The position numbers and the translations under genes are program-made. Below are positions 6,632-13,447 of a stretch of DNA of 13,447 nt, piece after piece. The first letter of the stretch is position 1. Each line of letters opens with the position of its first letter. The notes beneath the pieces were generated by a model. The model was not told where the DNA came from, did no database searches, and saw only the letters and a list, made by a program, of their open reading frames with translations. The stretch is taken from NCBI GenBank assembly GCA_030635365.1, contig DAOVYZ010000025.1, positions 1 through 13,447 of the forward strand, read 5' to 3'. This DNA comes from Bacteroidales bacterium (GTDB taxonomy: Bacteria; Bacteroidota; Bacteroidia; Bacteroidales; UBA12077).

Positions 6632-7657
6632 TTATTTAAAATTAATTTTCTTATTTTGGTACTTATTCTTTTCTTCTTTTAACGAAACCAGCCATTCTAG
6701 GTACATTTTCTCAGGCATTTTTCGATAGCCTAAATTATGAATTTTCTGGTAAAGTATCTTTAGTTCCTGTAAATCTTTTTCTGTTGTATTAGATTGTAGA
6801 ATTGTTTCAGCCTTTAATAATAGAGCATTCACAAAATTAGGGTAATACTCTAAAGCAGTATCACAGCATTTCAACACAAATTCATTATCTGTATCGAACT
6901 TTCGTTGGTATCCCTGAGCTAAATCAACCATACATAGTGCAACGCTTTGTTTCTGGCTTAAAGTATCCATGTAAATACCATTCTGAATTGCTGAAAGATG
7001 AATATATCCTGAAGCCATTAACCACGCATCAATTGGGAATATGCCACTAGTTAATTCAGTATTATACCATCCTAGCTTTTTGCTCTGTAACTTAATGTAC
7101 ATATGATTAGGAGCTAGAGATAGATAAGCTCTTTCGCCTAATTCCTCAACTAAAATTTTATACAATATAGGTAAGGAATGACAGTTACCATTATGTGTTA
7201 AGAGAAGCTTGGTCACGAACATTTGAGACCAATCCTCAACACCAAAATAATCTTCAAAGTCATAGGTAAATGGTAAATGATACTCAATCACATTACTATC
7301 TAAAAGAATTTCTGTAGTATCTTGCATTATAGAAAACACAGCTGCATAAGCAGAAATTTTTTCTTTATCCTTTTCATTATATTGTAAATTACGTGCTTTT
7401 ATTATCCCTTTTGCTAATGAAGTATAGTTATTGATTATATTAAGAAAATCATCATAATCTAATGCATCACCAAAATAAGCATTTTCAGTAATAAATACGG
7501 CTCGTTTAAAGTCAATAGTTTTATTTCCTGTCAACATATCATTTAACTCATCAAACGCATCTAGATAACCTAAATCATTCGTATTTGTATCTGTTGGTTC
7601 TTGTGCATATTGTACTTGATAAAATAGTAGGAATAATATCAATAATTTCAATCTCAT
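6632..7657 (-). CDS. Exported transglutaminase-like cysteine protein with TPR-like tail (paralog 2)
   Basis: A 341-aa protein with a Sec signal (about 1-18, cleavage after Ala18). Residues 145-205 look like a transglutaminase-like/cysteine-peptidase core: GNCHSLPILY with Cys159, then LAPNHMYIK with His185, then WYNTELT with Glu201 as a possible third residue. Residues 240-290 resemble TPR helices (DNEFVLKCCDTALEYYPNFV). The C-terminus GYRKMPEKMYLEWLVSL also occurs in the upstream paralog. Its ATG overlaps the upstream stop by 4 bp (ATGA), and its stop is 1 bp before the RHS gene, so it is translationally linked on both sides. The fold assignment comes from motif reading, not from a profile search; enzyme activity and substrate (peptide cross-link, cleavage or maturation of the RHS product) are unknown. 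Confidence 0.8.
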   Translation of the reverse strand: MRLKLLILFLLFYQVQYAQEPTDTNTNDLGYLDAFDELNDMLTGNKTIDFKRAVFITENAYFGDALDYDDFLNIINNYTSLAKGIIKARNLQYNEKDKEKISAYAAVFSIMQDTTEILLDSNVIEYHLPFTYDFEDYFGVEDWSQMFVTKLLLTHNGNCHSLPILYKILVEELGERAYLSLAPNHMYIKLQSKKLGWYNTELTSGIFPIDAWLMASGYIHLSAIQNGIYMDTLSQKQSVALCMVDLAQGYQRKFDTDNEFVLKCCDTALEYYPNFVNALLLKAETILQSNTTEKDLQELKILYQKIHNLGYRKMPEKMYLEWLVSLKEEKNKYQNKKINFK

Positions 7658-8982
7658 AATCCTTTTAGCTGGTTTAATTTAGAAATCTGTTGTTTGTGTT
7701 CTGTTTTTACTTTTTCCTGATTTAGGGATCTTAACCAAGCTTCATACTTTTCAGGTGGCATTGGTTCATATCCTATTTCATCTATCATTTTATACATTGC
7801 ATTGCGCTTTTTAAATAAATTTACGGCAACACTATCCTGACGCAATTCAGAAAATCTATTTTCGCCATATTGTTTCGCAACATAAGCAGATTGTAATGTT
7901 AAGTAATCTGCTTTCATTTGTAATGCAAAAATATTATTAGGAAAGTATTTCAATGACTTCTCAATACAGGTGATAACAAACTCATCGTAGCCATATTTAG
8001 ATTTATATCCCTGTGCAAGATCAACATAACATTGTGCCATTACTTTATCATTCCCTAATGTATCAAGGTAGATTTTATTTTTAATTGCTTCAGCTTTCAC
8101 AAAACCGCTTTCTAATATTGCAGCATCCGAAATGATTACTCCATTGGTGAGTTCTAAGTTATACCACCTATTATTTCTGTCGCGCACTTTTACAAATGAA
8201 TGTGATGGCGAGTAAGACAGGTATGCTTCTGTTCCTATTTCCTGAGCAAGTACCATATATAAGAGTGGCATTGAATGGCATTGCCCTTTATAACTCAATA
8301 ATAGTTTTGTTACAAACATTTTTGTCCAGTCCTTTTTACCCATGTAATCTTCGAAGTCGTATTTCATGGGGTAGGTATATAGTTTCTTTTCGCTTTGTGT
8401 ATCGTAAAACTCAAGGGTATCGGACATGAACCGGAACAGCATGAGGTTTTTGGTGAGGTTGTCGTTTAGGTTGCCTTTTTCATCTTGAATTTTAACATTG
8501 CATAAATTTGCAATTTCCTGGATAGTTCCTGAAAATTTCTCATAACTTAATTTATTCTCGAAAAAAGCATTCTCAACAACATAAACAGCGTCTTGCAAAT
8601 TGACTTTTTCTGAACTATTTATTTTATCAAGTTGACTCAAAGCAACCCAATAATGCTCTGCACCTATATTATTTCTATATGATGGTAATTCATAATTAAT
8701 AGCATTCGAATTAAAATGATTTATATCTTCATTCAAGCGGGCATTCAACATTATTTGATGCTGCTCTACTTCCCGCATTACAGCATCATTGTTTTGTTGA
8801 ACTCTCTTATTCAAATTAAGAATATTACTATAATCAGGAAGTGCATTAACTGGTATAATCTTAGAATTCTCATTAACATAATTCTCAATGGGAGTATATA
8901 CTTCATTTACCTTCTGTGCAAAGGACAACTGTACTTTGTAAACAAGTATTAAGATTAGCAAGACTTTTTGAATAAACTGCAT
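7654..8982 (-). CDS. Exported transglutaminase-like cysteine protein with TPR-like tail (paralog 1)
   Basis: A 442-aa protein and the first gene of the operon. Sec signal 1-22 (cleavage after Ala22). Residues 24-100 are an extra region, partly coiled-coil (RVQQNNDAVMREVEQHQ), not found in the second paralog. The shared core runs from about 125 to the end: MFVTKLLL, GQCHSMPLLY with Cys235, SPSHSFVK with His261, WYNLELT with Glu277, a TPR-like pair near 330-365, and a C-terminal GYEPMPPEKYEAWLRSL. Cys, His and Glu are therefore conserved at the same spacing in both paralogs, as expected if both are active. Upstream is a 323-bp non-coding region with an 11-bp periodic motif array; no good TAnnTTTG box was found (nearest is CTAATTTG, one base off, at about 9007-9014). 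Confidence 0.8.
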   Translation of the reverse strand: MQFIQKVLLILILVYKVQLSFAQKVNEVYTPIENYVNENSKIIPVNALPDYSNILNLNKRVQQNNDAVMREVEQHQIMLNARLNEDINHFNSNAINYELPSYRNNIGAEHYWVALSQLDKINSSEKVNLQDAVYVVENAFFENKLSYEKFSGTIQEIANLCNVKIQDEKGNLNDNLTKNLMLFRFMSDTLEFYDTQSEKKLYTYPMKYDFEDYMGKKDWTKMFVTKLLLSYKGQCHSMPLLYMVLAQEIGTEAYLSYSPSHSFVKVRDRNNRWYNLELTNGVIISDAAILESGFVKAEAIKNKIYLDTLGNDKVMAQCYVDLAQGYKSKYGYDEFVITCIEKSLKYFPNNIFALQMKADYLTLQSAYVAKQYGENRFSELRQDSVAVNLFKKRNAMYKMIDEIGYEPMPPEKYEAWLRSLNQEKVKTEHKQQISKLNQLKGL

Positions 8983-9167
8983 TTGAGAATGAGGGTTAAT
9001 ATTTTCAAATTAGAAAATCGAAGATAATATTAGTTTTTGGAATTAAAAAGCTTTTAATTTTTCGGTGAAATGCCCCTTAAGAATTGTTATTTTCTATTTG
9101 TATTCTTGTCCTTTTTATAAAACCCTTATTAATTCTATTATAAGAGCTCATATACCGTTTCTTTTCT

Positions 9168-9230
9168 CATTACAAGCTAAATACATAGCCATTACAAGCT
9201 AACTACAGGCTGATTACAAACTAATGTTAG
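9168..9230. promoter_or_regulatory. Array of five TACA motifs at exact 11-bp spacing
   Basis: TACA occurs at 9171, 9182, 9193, 9204 and 9215, each 11 bp from the last, within similar 11-bp units (cattacaagct, aaatacatagc, cattacaagct, aactacaggct, gattacaaact). Units also pair into a 22-bp higher-order repeat (9168, 9190, 9212). It lies about 190-250 bp upstream of the five-gene operon and 75 bp past the end of radC. Same-face spacing would suit cooperative binding of a regulator to DNA, or it may be a plain short minisatellite. The rest of 8983-9305 is AT-rich with nothing else clear. Confidence 0.5.
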
Positions 9231-9305
9231 TTTTTTTTGATTCTAAATAAGATTATTATTAAATGGTATATTTAATTAGATAGCACACGGTCTGGATAAC
9301 CTACT

Positions 9306-10061
9306 TTATGCCTTTTTTACTTTCAATTTCTTAACTTCTTCGTGTGATAAACCTGTAAATGCTGCAATCTTTTCGATTGGTTCGCCAGCTTTTTTCATTG
9401 CTTTGGCAATTTCATTTGCTTTTTCTTTCTCCTTCTTAATCAGAGCTTTTTCCTTTTCAATTAAGGCTTTGTTTTTTTCAAGTTGTTTCTCTTTCTCTGC
9501 TATCTCCTTTAATTTCTGTATTTTTTTGTCCGTTTTCTCTTTTTCTATTGCCATTGCTTCTTCCCTTATTTTCTTTTCTTCTTCACGTATTCGCTCTATG
9601 AGTTCGAATTGGGGAATCCATTTGGTACTTTCCTGTAATTTTTGAAGTAATCCAGTGTCGGCAAAACTCATAAAGGTTCTTGTGGTAATTATAAGATGGT
9701 CGGTTACTTCTATGTTTAATATGCGTCCTACTTGTATTAAGCGGTCGGTTAAATCTTTGTCGGCTTCCGAGGGTTTCATCTCTCCACTTGGGTGATTATG
9801 GCACAAAATAACTTTTACTGCCCCTTTTAATACTGCTACCCTAAATACATTCATTGGTTTTACAGTTACAGCATTCACACTTCCCAAACTAACCAGTTCT
9901 ATATTAACTATAAGGTTGTTATTTGCCATGCATATTAACCAGAAATGTTCTTTTTCCCTGTCAATTTTATTGTCACGTAGCAATATATGCCGCATAACTT
10001 CAAAAATATCATCTGATTCTTTAACCTTTATTTTGTGCTTATCTGTGAGTTTTACATTCAT
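9306..10061 (-). CDS. radC: RadC family JAB/MPN-domain protein with C-terminal coiled coil
   Basis: A 251-aa protein. Residues about 18-125 are the RadC JAB domain with the JAMM metal site: Glu38 in EHFWL, then HNHPSG (His88, His90), then PSEAD (Asp101). The N-terminal helix-hairpin-helix of long RadC proteins is missing, as in the short forms common in Bacteroidetes and on mobile elements. Residues 150-220 are a Lys/Glu-rich coiled coil (repeated KEK/EKEK), and residues 222-248 form a small helical unit (IAKAMKKAGEPIEKIAAFTG) that resembles the C-terminal tail of some Bacteroidetes Rpn/PD-(D/E)XK-type transposase-family proteins. Despite the name, a DNA-repair role for this family is not firmly established. 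It appears monocistronic, with a candidate promoter 28 bp upstream. Confidence 0.85.
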   Translation of the reverse strand: MNVKLTDKHKIKVKESDDIFEVMRHILLRDNKIDREKEHFWLICMANNNLIVNIELVSLGSVNAVTVKPMNVFRVAVLKGAVKVILCHNHPSGEMKPSEADKDLTDRLIQVGRILNIEVTDHLIITTRTFMSFADTGLLQKLQESTKWIPQFELIERIREEEKKIREEAMAIEKEKTDKKIQKLKEIAEKEKQLEKNKALIEKEKALIKKEKEKANEIAKAMKKAGEPIEKIAAFTGLSHEEVKKLKVKKA

Positions 10062-10088
10062 TGATATTCTAAGATTGAATTATTTACT

Positions 10089-10096
10089 CAAAAGTA
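10089..10096 (-). promoter_or_regulatory. Candidate Bacteroidetes -7 box for radC
   Basis: On the minus strand this reads TACTTTTG, an exact match to the Bacteroidetes primary-sigma -7 consensus TAnnTTTG. The start codon of radC is 28 bp downstream, giving a short leader. About 18 bp upstream is TTTA, an imperfect version of the -33 TTTG element. Such an 8-mer can occur by chance in AT-rich DNA. Confidence 0.45.
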
Positions 10097-10144
10097 ACAA
10101 AAAGTTCTGAGAATTAAACCCAGAATATTGCTTTTCCAAAGCAA

Positions 10145-10260
10145 AGGTAAGTGCAACTTACCTAAAATGAAAGGACGTAGTTACGCTGTCGCTAAACTAC
10201 GCCGAGCTGGGGAGGTGTACTGGCGGCTATTCAGCCGTCAGCCATCTACTCGATTGTGTG
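10145..10260. repeat. Structured, locally GC-rich intergenic repeat
   Basis: Three inverted repeats lie side by side between radC and the kelch lipoprotein gene: AGGTAAGT (10145-10152) with ACTTACCT (10156-10163); CGTAGTT (10176-10182) with AACTACG (10195-10201); and CTGGCGGCT (10220-10228) with AGCCGTCAG (10233-10241), the last with one G-T pair and a 4-nt loop. The stretch 10170-10250 is clearly richer in G+C than its AT-rich surroundings. It has no convincing open frame. It resembles dispersed REP-like intergenic elements and could terminate the kelch gene transcript, which ends at 10303. Confidence 0.55.
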
Positions 10261-10302
10261 TAGTTTGTTTATTTTCCTCTATTCATAAAAAAAATACATT
10301 TT

Positions 10303-11313
10303 TTATTTAACAAATGAAGCTTTCTGAATATCACTAAGCACTTCACCTCCATTCCCGCTGCCACCAATTATATAAATAATATCATTGTTTACATTACTTG
10401 AATGATTACCTCTCGCAGTCATAAAAGAATTTAAATCTTTCTCCCATTTACTAATAGTCCCATCAGTATTTATTTTAGCATAATAAATTGAGTTGTTATA
10501 TCCACCAAGCACATAAACATATCCATCTTTACAAAAAGCAGTATGAGCTGTAAGTGGTACAGGTAAAGGATTCAAATCTGACCATTCTCCAAGAGATCCA
10601 TCTGAAGATATTGCAGCATATTGTACATTATCAATTTCGTTATTATTGTCTGTATTACCTCCAATACTATACAAGTAACCTTTGTATGCGATACATGTAA
10701 AATCATGAATTTCAAAATCAATACTGGTGGTTGAATTCCAATCTCCTAAAGAACCATCTGAATTAATTTTTGAATATTGTACATTACTCAGACTATTAAA
10801 AGATTTATCCAATCCTCCTAAAACATATATGTATTGATTATAAATTACAGTTTCATGGGCTAACCTATCAATATCATATGCTTTTGTAGTTTGCCAATTT
10901 CCTATGGATCCATCAGGATCTATTAAAGCATATTCAATATAATTTGATAGAGGACCACCAAAACCACCAATAACATAAAGAAAATCATTATTTACTAGCG
11001 CAGATAAATTGCTTCTTTGCTCTGAAAGATTAGGCCCATCTACCCAATTTCCAAGTGTTCCACCTGAATTAATTGAACAATAATACAATGATTTCAAATC
11101 ATATGTATTAGAACCATCACTACCTCCAATAATGTAAAGAAAATCATTATGTATCACACTAGAATGTGCAACACTTTTTCCTTTTAAAGATTGAATAGCT
11201 GTCCAAGAAGAAATTCTGCTATTATTTTCATCATCGTTTTCTTTTTCACAACTAATAAAAACAAAAGACAATGTATTGAATAAAATGATACTTAAAAATA
11301 CAATTCTTTTCAT
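10303..11313 (-). CDS. Kelch-like beta-propeller lipoprotein
   Basis: A 336-aa protein with a lipoprotein signal: hydrophobic stretch 4-20 and lipobox VFISC ending at Cys22, then an acidic linker (EKENDDENN). The rest is six repeats of about 47-50 residues. Each has an aromatic/hydrophobic strand ending in a double glycine (LYIIGG, LYVIGG, IYVLGG, LYSIGG, VYVLGG, IYIIGG), and most are followed by the shared DGSLGxW turn (GGTLGNW, DGSIGNW, DGSLGDW, DGSLGEW, DGTISKW). This is a six-bladed kelch-type propeller, probably a binding scaffold at the cell surface or in the periplasm. The acidic residues after the lipidated Cys may favour surface export, as in Bacteroidetes surface lipoproteins, but this is uncertain. 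No catalytic domain is seen. It stands alone between structured repeats. Confidence 0.85.
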   Translation of the reverse strand: MKRIVFLSIILFNTLSFVFISCEKENDDENNSRISSWTAIQSLKGKSVAHSSVIHNDFLYIIGGSDGSNTYDLKSLYYCSINSGGTLGNWVDGPNLSEQRSNLSALVNNDFLYVIGGFGGPLSNYIEYALIDPDGSIGNWQTTKAYDIDRLAHETVIYNQYIYVLGGLDKSFNSLSNVQYSKINSDGSLGDWNSTTSIDFEIHDFTCIAYKGYLYSIGGNTDNNNEIDNVQYAAISSDGSLGEWSDLNPLPVPLTAHTAFCKDGYVYVLGGYNNSIYYAKINTDGTISKWEKDLNSFMTARGNHSSNVNNDIIYIIGGSGNGGEVLSDIQKASFVK

Positions 11314-11485
11314 TGTAATTATTATTTAAATTAATACCTACTTATAAGCTTATCGGTTTTAGCTCCATACTCTTTTAAAGGATTTTCTGGTTATTCCTAC
11401 ATTATTCAAAGTATATTAACTACAAATCAAGAAAGCTAAGATACGAAATCATTTCTACCTTAATCTTCTCTCAGGTGAAATTACA

Positions 11486-11627
11486 CACAACGGGCTTTGC
11501 ATATGAAACGTAAGGGATTTTGAGAAGTTTACTTATCAAAATTACCATGAGCCAAATATGCGATTAGACACAAATTTAGCTTTTTTTATTTATCCGTCAA
11601 ATCGCAGATTTACGCCCTTTGGTTGTG
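11486..11627. repeat. Large foldable element with CACAAC/GTTGTG ends (attC-like shape)
   Basis: A 142-bp element lies in the 377-bp gap upstream of the kelch gene. The ends pair: CACAAC+GGGC (11486-11495) with GCCC, a TTTG bulge, and GTTGTG (11614-11627). Inside are two more hairpins: TTTTGA-g-AAGT with ACTT-a-TCAAAA (11518-11541), and TGCGATT-a-GAC (11559-11569) with GTC-a-AATCGCA (11596-11606). Such single-base offsets and bulges within long inverted arms resemble integron attC sites or other single-strand-folded recombination sites, and end triplets AAC/GTT are present. The classical attC core boxes RYYYAAC/GTTRRRY are not fully matched. The sequence looks like a dispersed Bacteroidetes intergenic repeat; its role is unknown. 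Nothing else is evident in 11314-11485 or 11628-11690. Confidence 0.5.
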
Positions 11628-11690
11628 AGAAAGTTGGCGGAGCTTATTACTTGCAAAAAACCAACCAAAAACGTCTAAAACCCTTATGTT

Positions 11691-12080
11691 TTATGATGCA
11701 TTAGGTTTTGTAAATAATGTACTTGCTTTCTCTAAAAATAAATCAATCAAATAAAGTAGTGAAAATGTAAACAAGATTGAAACCGTGACAGGGTGCAATA
11801 AATAACTAGAAAATATTTCAATCGAATGCAAAATATTTTCAATTTGCTCCAATTGAATCCATGAAATACTAGCAGTAATTAATGAAAGGAGAATAAACAA
11901 CGAAACATATATTATTACAGGGAATAATAGTGTTATATCACTTGAATTTGAATAGATTATCTTACTCTCTTTTAATTCTTTAATTCTTTCAATTGTATCA
12001 AATGTAAAATCTTGATTCGAAATACTTTTAAAATCAGATGATATTATTTCCTTGATGAATTCTTTATCTTTTGCTTTCAT
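11691..12080 (-). CDS. Two-helix membrane protein after ECF sigma gene; possible anti-sigma
   Basis: A 129-aa protein. Residues 1-47 are cytoplasmic-type, charged and helical (KAKDKEFIKEI, IERIKELKESK), followed by two membrane helices at about 48-74 and 95-117 and a short C-terminal tail. The start codon overlaps the stop of the ECF sigma gene by 4 bp (ATGA), so the two are translationally coupled. A short N-terminal cytoplasmic segment plus membrane helices directly behind an ECF sigma gene is the typical place and build of an anti-sigma factor, but I see no zinc-binding anti-sigma motif (HxxxCxxC) and do not recognise the family. Last gene of the three-gene module. Confidence 0.75.
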   Translation of the reverse strand: MKAKDKEFIKEIISSDFKSISNQDFTFDTIERIKELKESKIIYSNSSDITLLFPVIIYVSLFILLSLITASISWIQLEQIENILHSIEIFSSYLLHPVTVSILFTFSLLYLIDLFLEKASTLFTKPNAS

Positions 12081-12634
12081 ATCAACTCCTTTAATTCTTT
12101 TTTTAATGAAACACTGAGTCCGTTGTATAACTTTAACCTTGCTCTCTGTAGTAAAACTTTTAAATAATTAGTTTTCTTCTCTACAATTTTGGAAATTTCT
12201 TTTAAACACAATTCTTCATAGTAATACAATGAAAGAATAGTATAATCAAGTTCATTTAACTTTGCTAATGATTCGCTAATCAAAAGTTTTCGGTCATATT
12301 TATCAAGATTACTAATTGCAGATTCAATTTGAGTATTTTCTAAGATCTCAGTTAGATTATGATCAAGCTTAACAGCTATGTGTTTCTTATGCCTTATTGA
12401 AGAAATAGCTGTATTATAAACAATCCTATAAAACCAAGTTGAAAACTGACTATCATTTTTGAATTTATTCAATCCACTGAAAGCTTTAACAAAAGAGTCT
12501 TGAACTATCTCTTCAGAATCTTGCTCGTTTTTTGTGATTTTAAGAGCAATATTAAAAGCTAAATCTTTGTATTTGTTAATTATTGTTGAATAATCACAAT
12601 TCTGATTGGTATATTGGTTAGTTGTCATAGACAA
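12077..12634 (-). CDS. ECF-type RNA polymerase sigma factor
   Basis: A 185-aa sigma-70 family protein of group 4 size. Region 2 spans about residues 18-85 with EEIVQDSFVKAF (core-binding 2.2) and FSTWFYRIVYNTAISSIRH (2.3-2.4, promoter -10 recognition). Region 4 spans about 118-172 with LAKLNELDYTILSLYYYEEL and a helix-turn-helix containing LKEISKIVEKKTNYLKVLLQ and RARLKLY (the -35-binding helix). Region 4 is somewhat unusual, with EKKTNYLKV where most family members have a Ser/Thr-x-x-x-V/T-K turn. It lies 7 bp after the DUF6249-like gene and overlaps the membrane protein gene by 4 bp. It probably responds to an envelope signal through the coupled membrane proteins. A second start (Met3) is possible. 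Confidence 0.9.
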   Translation of the reverse strand: MSMTTNQYTNQNCDYSTIINKYKDLAFNIALKITKNEQDSEEIVQDSFVKAFSGLNKFKNDSQFSTWFYRIVYNTAISSIRHKKHIAVKLDHNLTEILENTQIESAISNLDKYDRKLLISESLAKLNELDYTILSLYYYEELCLKEISKIVEKKTNYLKVLLQRARLKLYNGLSVSLKKELKELI

Positions 12635-12641
12635 TCAATAT

Positions 12642-12983
12642 CTATTCAGTTTTTGATTTGTGAATATATACAAGTATAATCCCACATATAAGCAAAATCA
12701 TTGTTGAGTATGCAACAAAATTTGGAATGCCCAATGTAAAGGTTAGTATATATCCAATGAATACTCCAAGTGCTATACCAATTAACAATAATCCGATTTT
12801 AGAAATGCTTAGTTGATTCTTTAGTTTGGAATCAAGAAGTGAAGGATCTAATCCCTTTTCAATTAGGGCAGATTTTTCTCTATTTTTTATCTGTTTATTC
12901 CGATAATCAAGGTAAAAAAAGCAAATGACGAATGCCATTCCAAAAAATGGCGCTAAATTTAAGTTACTTATCATTTCGAACAT
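12642..12983 (-). CDS. DUF6249-like small membrane protein
   Basis: A 113-aa protein with three predicted membrane helices at about 8-26, 62-84 and 88-107, and a cytoplasmic loop carrying NREKSALIEKGLDPSLL, the hallmark segment of DUF6249-type Bacteroidetes proteins (family recognised from memory). The family commonly accompanies ECF sigma factors. It is the first gene of the three-gene module, with the sigma gene 7 bp downstream. Met4 is an alternative start. Its exact function is unknown; in this context it may sense or modulate an envelope state. Confidence 0.8.
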   Translation of the reverse strand: MFEMISNLNLAPFFGMAFVICFFYLDYRNKQIKNREKSALIEKGLDPSLLDSKLKNQLSISKIGLLLIGIALGVFIGYILTFTLGIPNFVAYSTMILLICGIILVYIHKSKTE

Positions 12984-13070
12984 ATCTTTAAATTTTTAAG
13001 TTTATTCATTAGACGCTATAGTTTATCAATCGGTATCATTTTGAGGTGAGTTTTTTTATTAAACCTATAT

Positions 13071-13214
13071 AAATAGAAGCAAAAAGTTCCTTCTATTTAA
13101 TTATAACGGGAACTTTATTCCTCCTATTCCATTCTATTTTCAGAATAACAGGAATTCCTTCTATTTCCTAAAAATTATCCTTATAGAATAGATAGTTCGT
13201 TCATTTTGAACTAT
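13071..13214. promoter_or_regulatory. Overlapping inverted and direct repeats upstream of the sigma module
   Basis: This stretch lies 90-230 bp upstream of the first gene of the sigma module. AAATAGAAG (13071-13079) is the exact inverse of CTTCTATTT (13090-13098). AAAGTTCC (13083-13090) pairs with GGAACTTT (13109-13116). TTCTATTT recurs at 13091, 13132 and 13159. ATAGTTC (13192-13198) pairs with GAACTAT (13208-13214). The overlap of the first two inverted pairs would permit alternative folds or operator sites. No TAnnTTTG box was found here, which would fit a sigma-dependent rather than housekeeping promoter, but that is speculative. Confidence 0.4.
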
Positions 13215-13261
13215 TCCTTATTAATTCGGGTTAATTTTAAACGTGAATTTACAAAAAAGAA

Positions 13262-13380
13262 ATGAAACTCCTCGCAGCAAGCTGACGAGGTATCTCAATG
13301 GAATACTATCTTTTTATACGCACCAAGGTGCGGGGAATAAAACCCTTGAGATCCCTCGACTACCGCTCGGGATCAGTTCG
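13262..13380. repeat. REP-like structured repeat at the right edge
   Basis: GC-richer than its surroundings, with four inverted pairs. CCTCGCAGC (13270-13278) pairs with GCTG-a-CGAGG (13281-13290) with one bulge. ATCTCAA (13292-13298) pairs with TTGAGAT (13346-13352), enclosing GCACC/GGTGC (13320-13331). GATCCC (13350-13355) pairs with GGGATC (13369-13374). No open frame of note. Elements with this TCGAC...CGCTCGGGAT look are common between genes in Bacteroidetes, by memory only. 13381-13447 shows nothing recognisable. Confidence 0.5.
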
Positions 13381-13447
13381 GCTAAATGATTTTGATCCGA
13401 ATTCTAAGACTAAAACAAGCAATTCGATTATAAATTGTTAATATTTT

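Noticed and set aside
8983..9060. Promoter for the five-gene operon at CTAATTTG (minus, about 9007-9014)
   Set aside because: One base short of TAnnTTTG and no -33 element at the right distance; mentioned only as nearest candidate.
9403..9645. Plus-strand Phe/Ser-rich frame of 80 codons
   Set aside because: It is the antisense reading of the Lys/Glu-rich coiled coil of RadC, a known cause of false open frames.

Overview
The window looks like a chromosomal segment of an AT-rich Bacteroidetes (Bacteroidota) genome, perhaps a marine or gut-type Bacteroidia member. The phylum call rests on several things: Bacteroidetes-type protein families (RHS-core proteins with their own Sec signal, a RadC with a long coiled-coil tail, a DUF6249-like membrane protein), a TAnnTTTG-type promoter box before radC, and many structured intergenic repeats of the kind common in this phylum. 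Genus is not assignable. Every convincing gene lies on the minus strand. I see no rRNA, tRNA or CRISPR.

Region by region, from the left: (1) 62-2624 is an efflux pair, transcribed tolC first and then an HlyD/RND-type adaptor lipoprotein, ending at a perfect palindrome at 2-34. (2) 2625-4740 is a low-gene, repeat-rich zone. It holds a nested palindromic element, one uncharacterised 219-aa gene, a 7 x 21-bp minisatellite, a frameshifted C-terminal relic of a restriction-modification enzyme, two copies of a foldable element, and a short relic of a second copy of the 219-aa gene's 3' end. (3) 4731-8982 is a tightly packed five-gene operon of exported proteins: two paralogous transglutaminase-like/TPR proteins, an orphan RHS-core protein whose C-terminal domain carries HEAEH (a HExxH zinc-metallopeptidase motif), and two small paralogous exported proteins. 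Junctions are 4-bp overlap, 1-bp gap, 5-bp gap and 1-bp overlap. I infer an effector-immunity or envelope-processing system; this is the most interesting part of the window. (4) 8983-9305 carries five TACA motifs at exactly 11-bp spacing. (5) 9306-10061 is a RadC/JAB-domain protein. (6) 10303-11313 is a six-repeat kelch-like beta-propeller lipoprotein, flanked on both sides by structured repeats. (7) 11691-12983 is a three-gene module: a DUF6249-like membrane protein, an ECF sigma factor and a two-helix membrane protein (possible anti-sigma). (8) 12984-13447 holds overlapping inverted repeats upstream of the sigma module and a REP-like element at the right edge.

In the five-gene operon, all products have N-terminal Sec signals, so they should act in the periplasm or outside the cell. 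The metallopeptidase-type RHS tail is followed directly by two small related proteins, the usual position for immunity genes. The two cysteine-peptidase/transglutaminase-like proteins are translationally coupled upstream. The operon's last stop codon falls exactly where a relic of the 219-aa family gene begins, which suggests that the block arrived or was reshuffled at a repeat-bounded locus.
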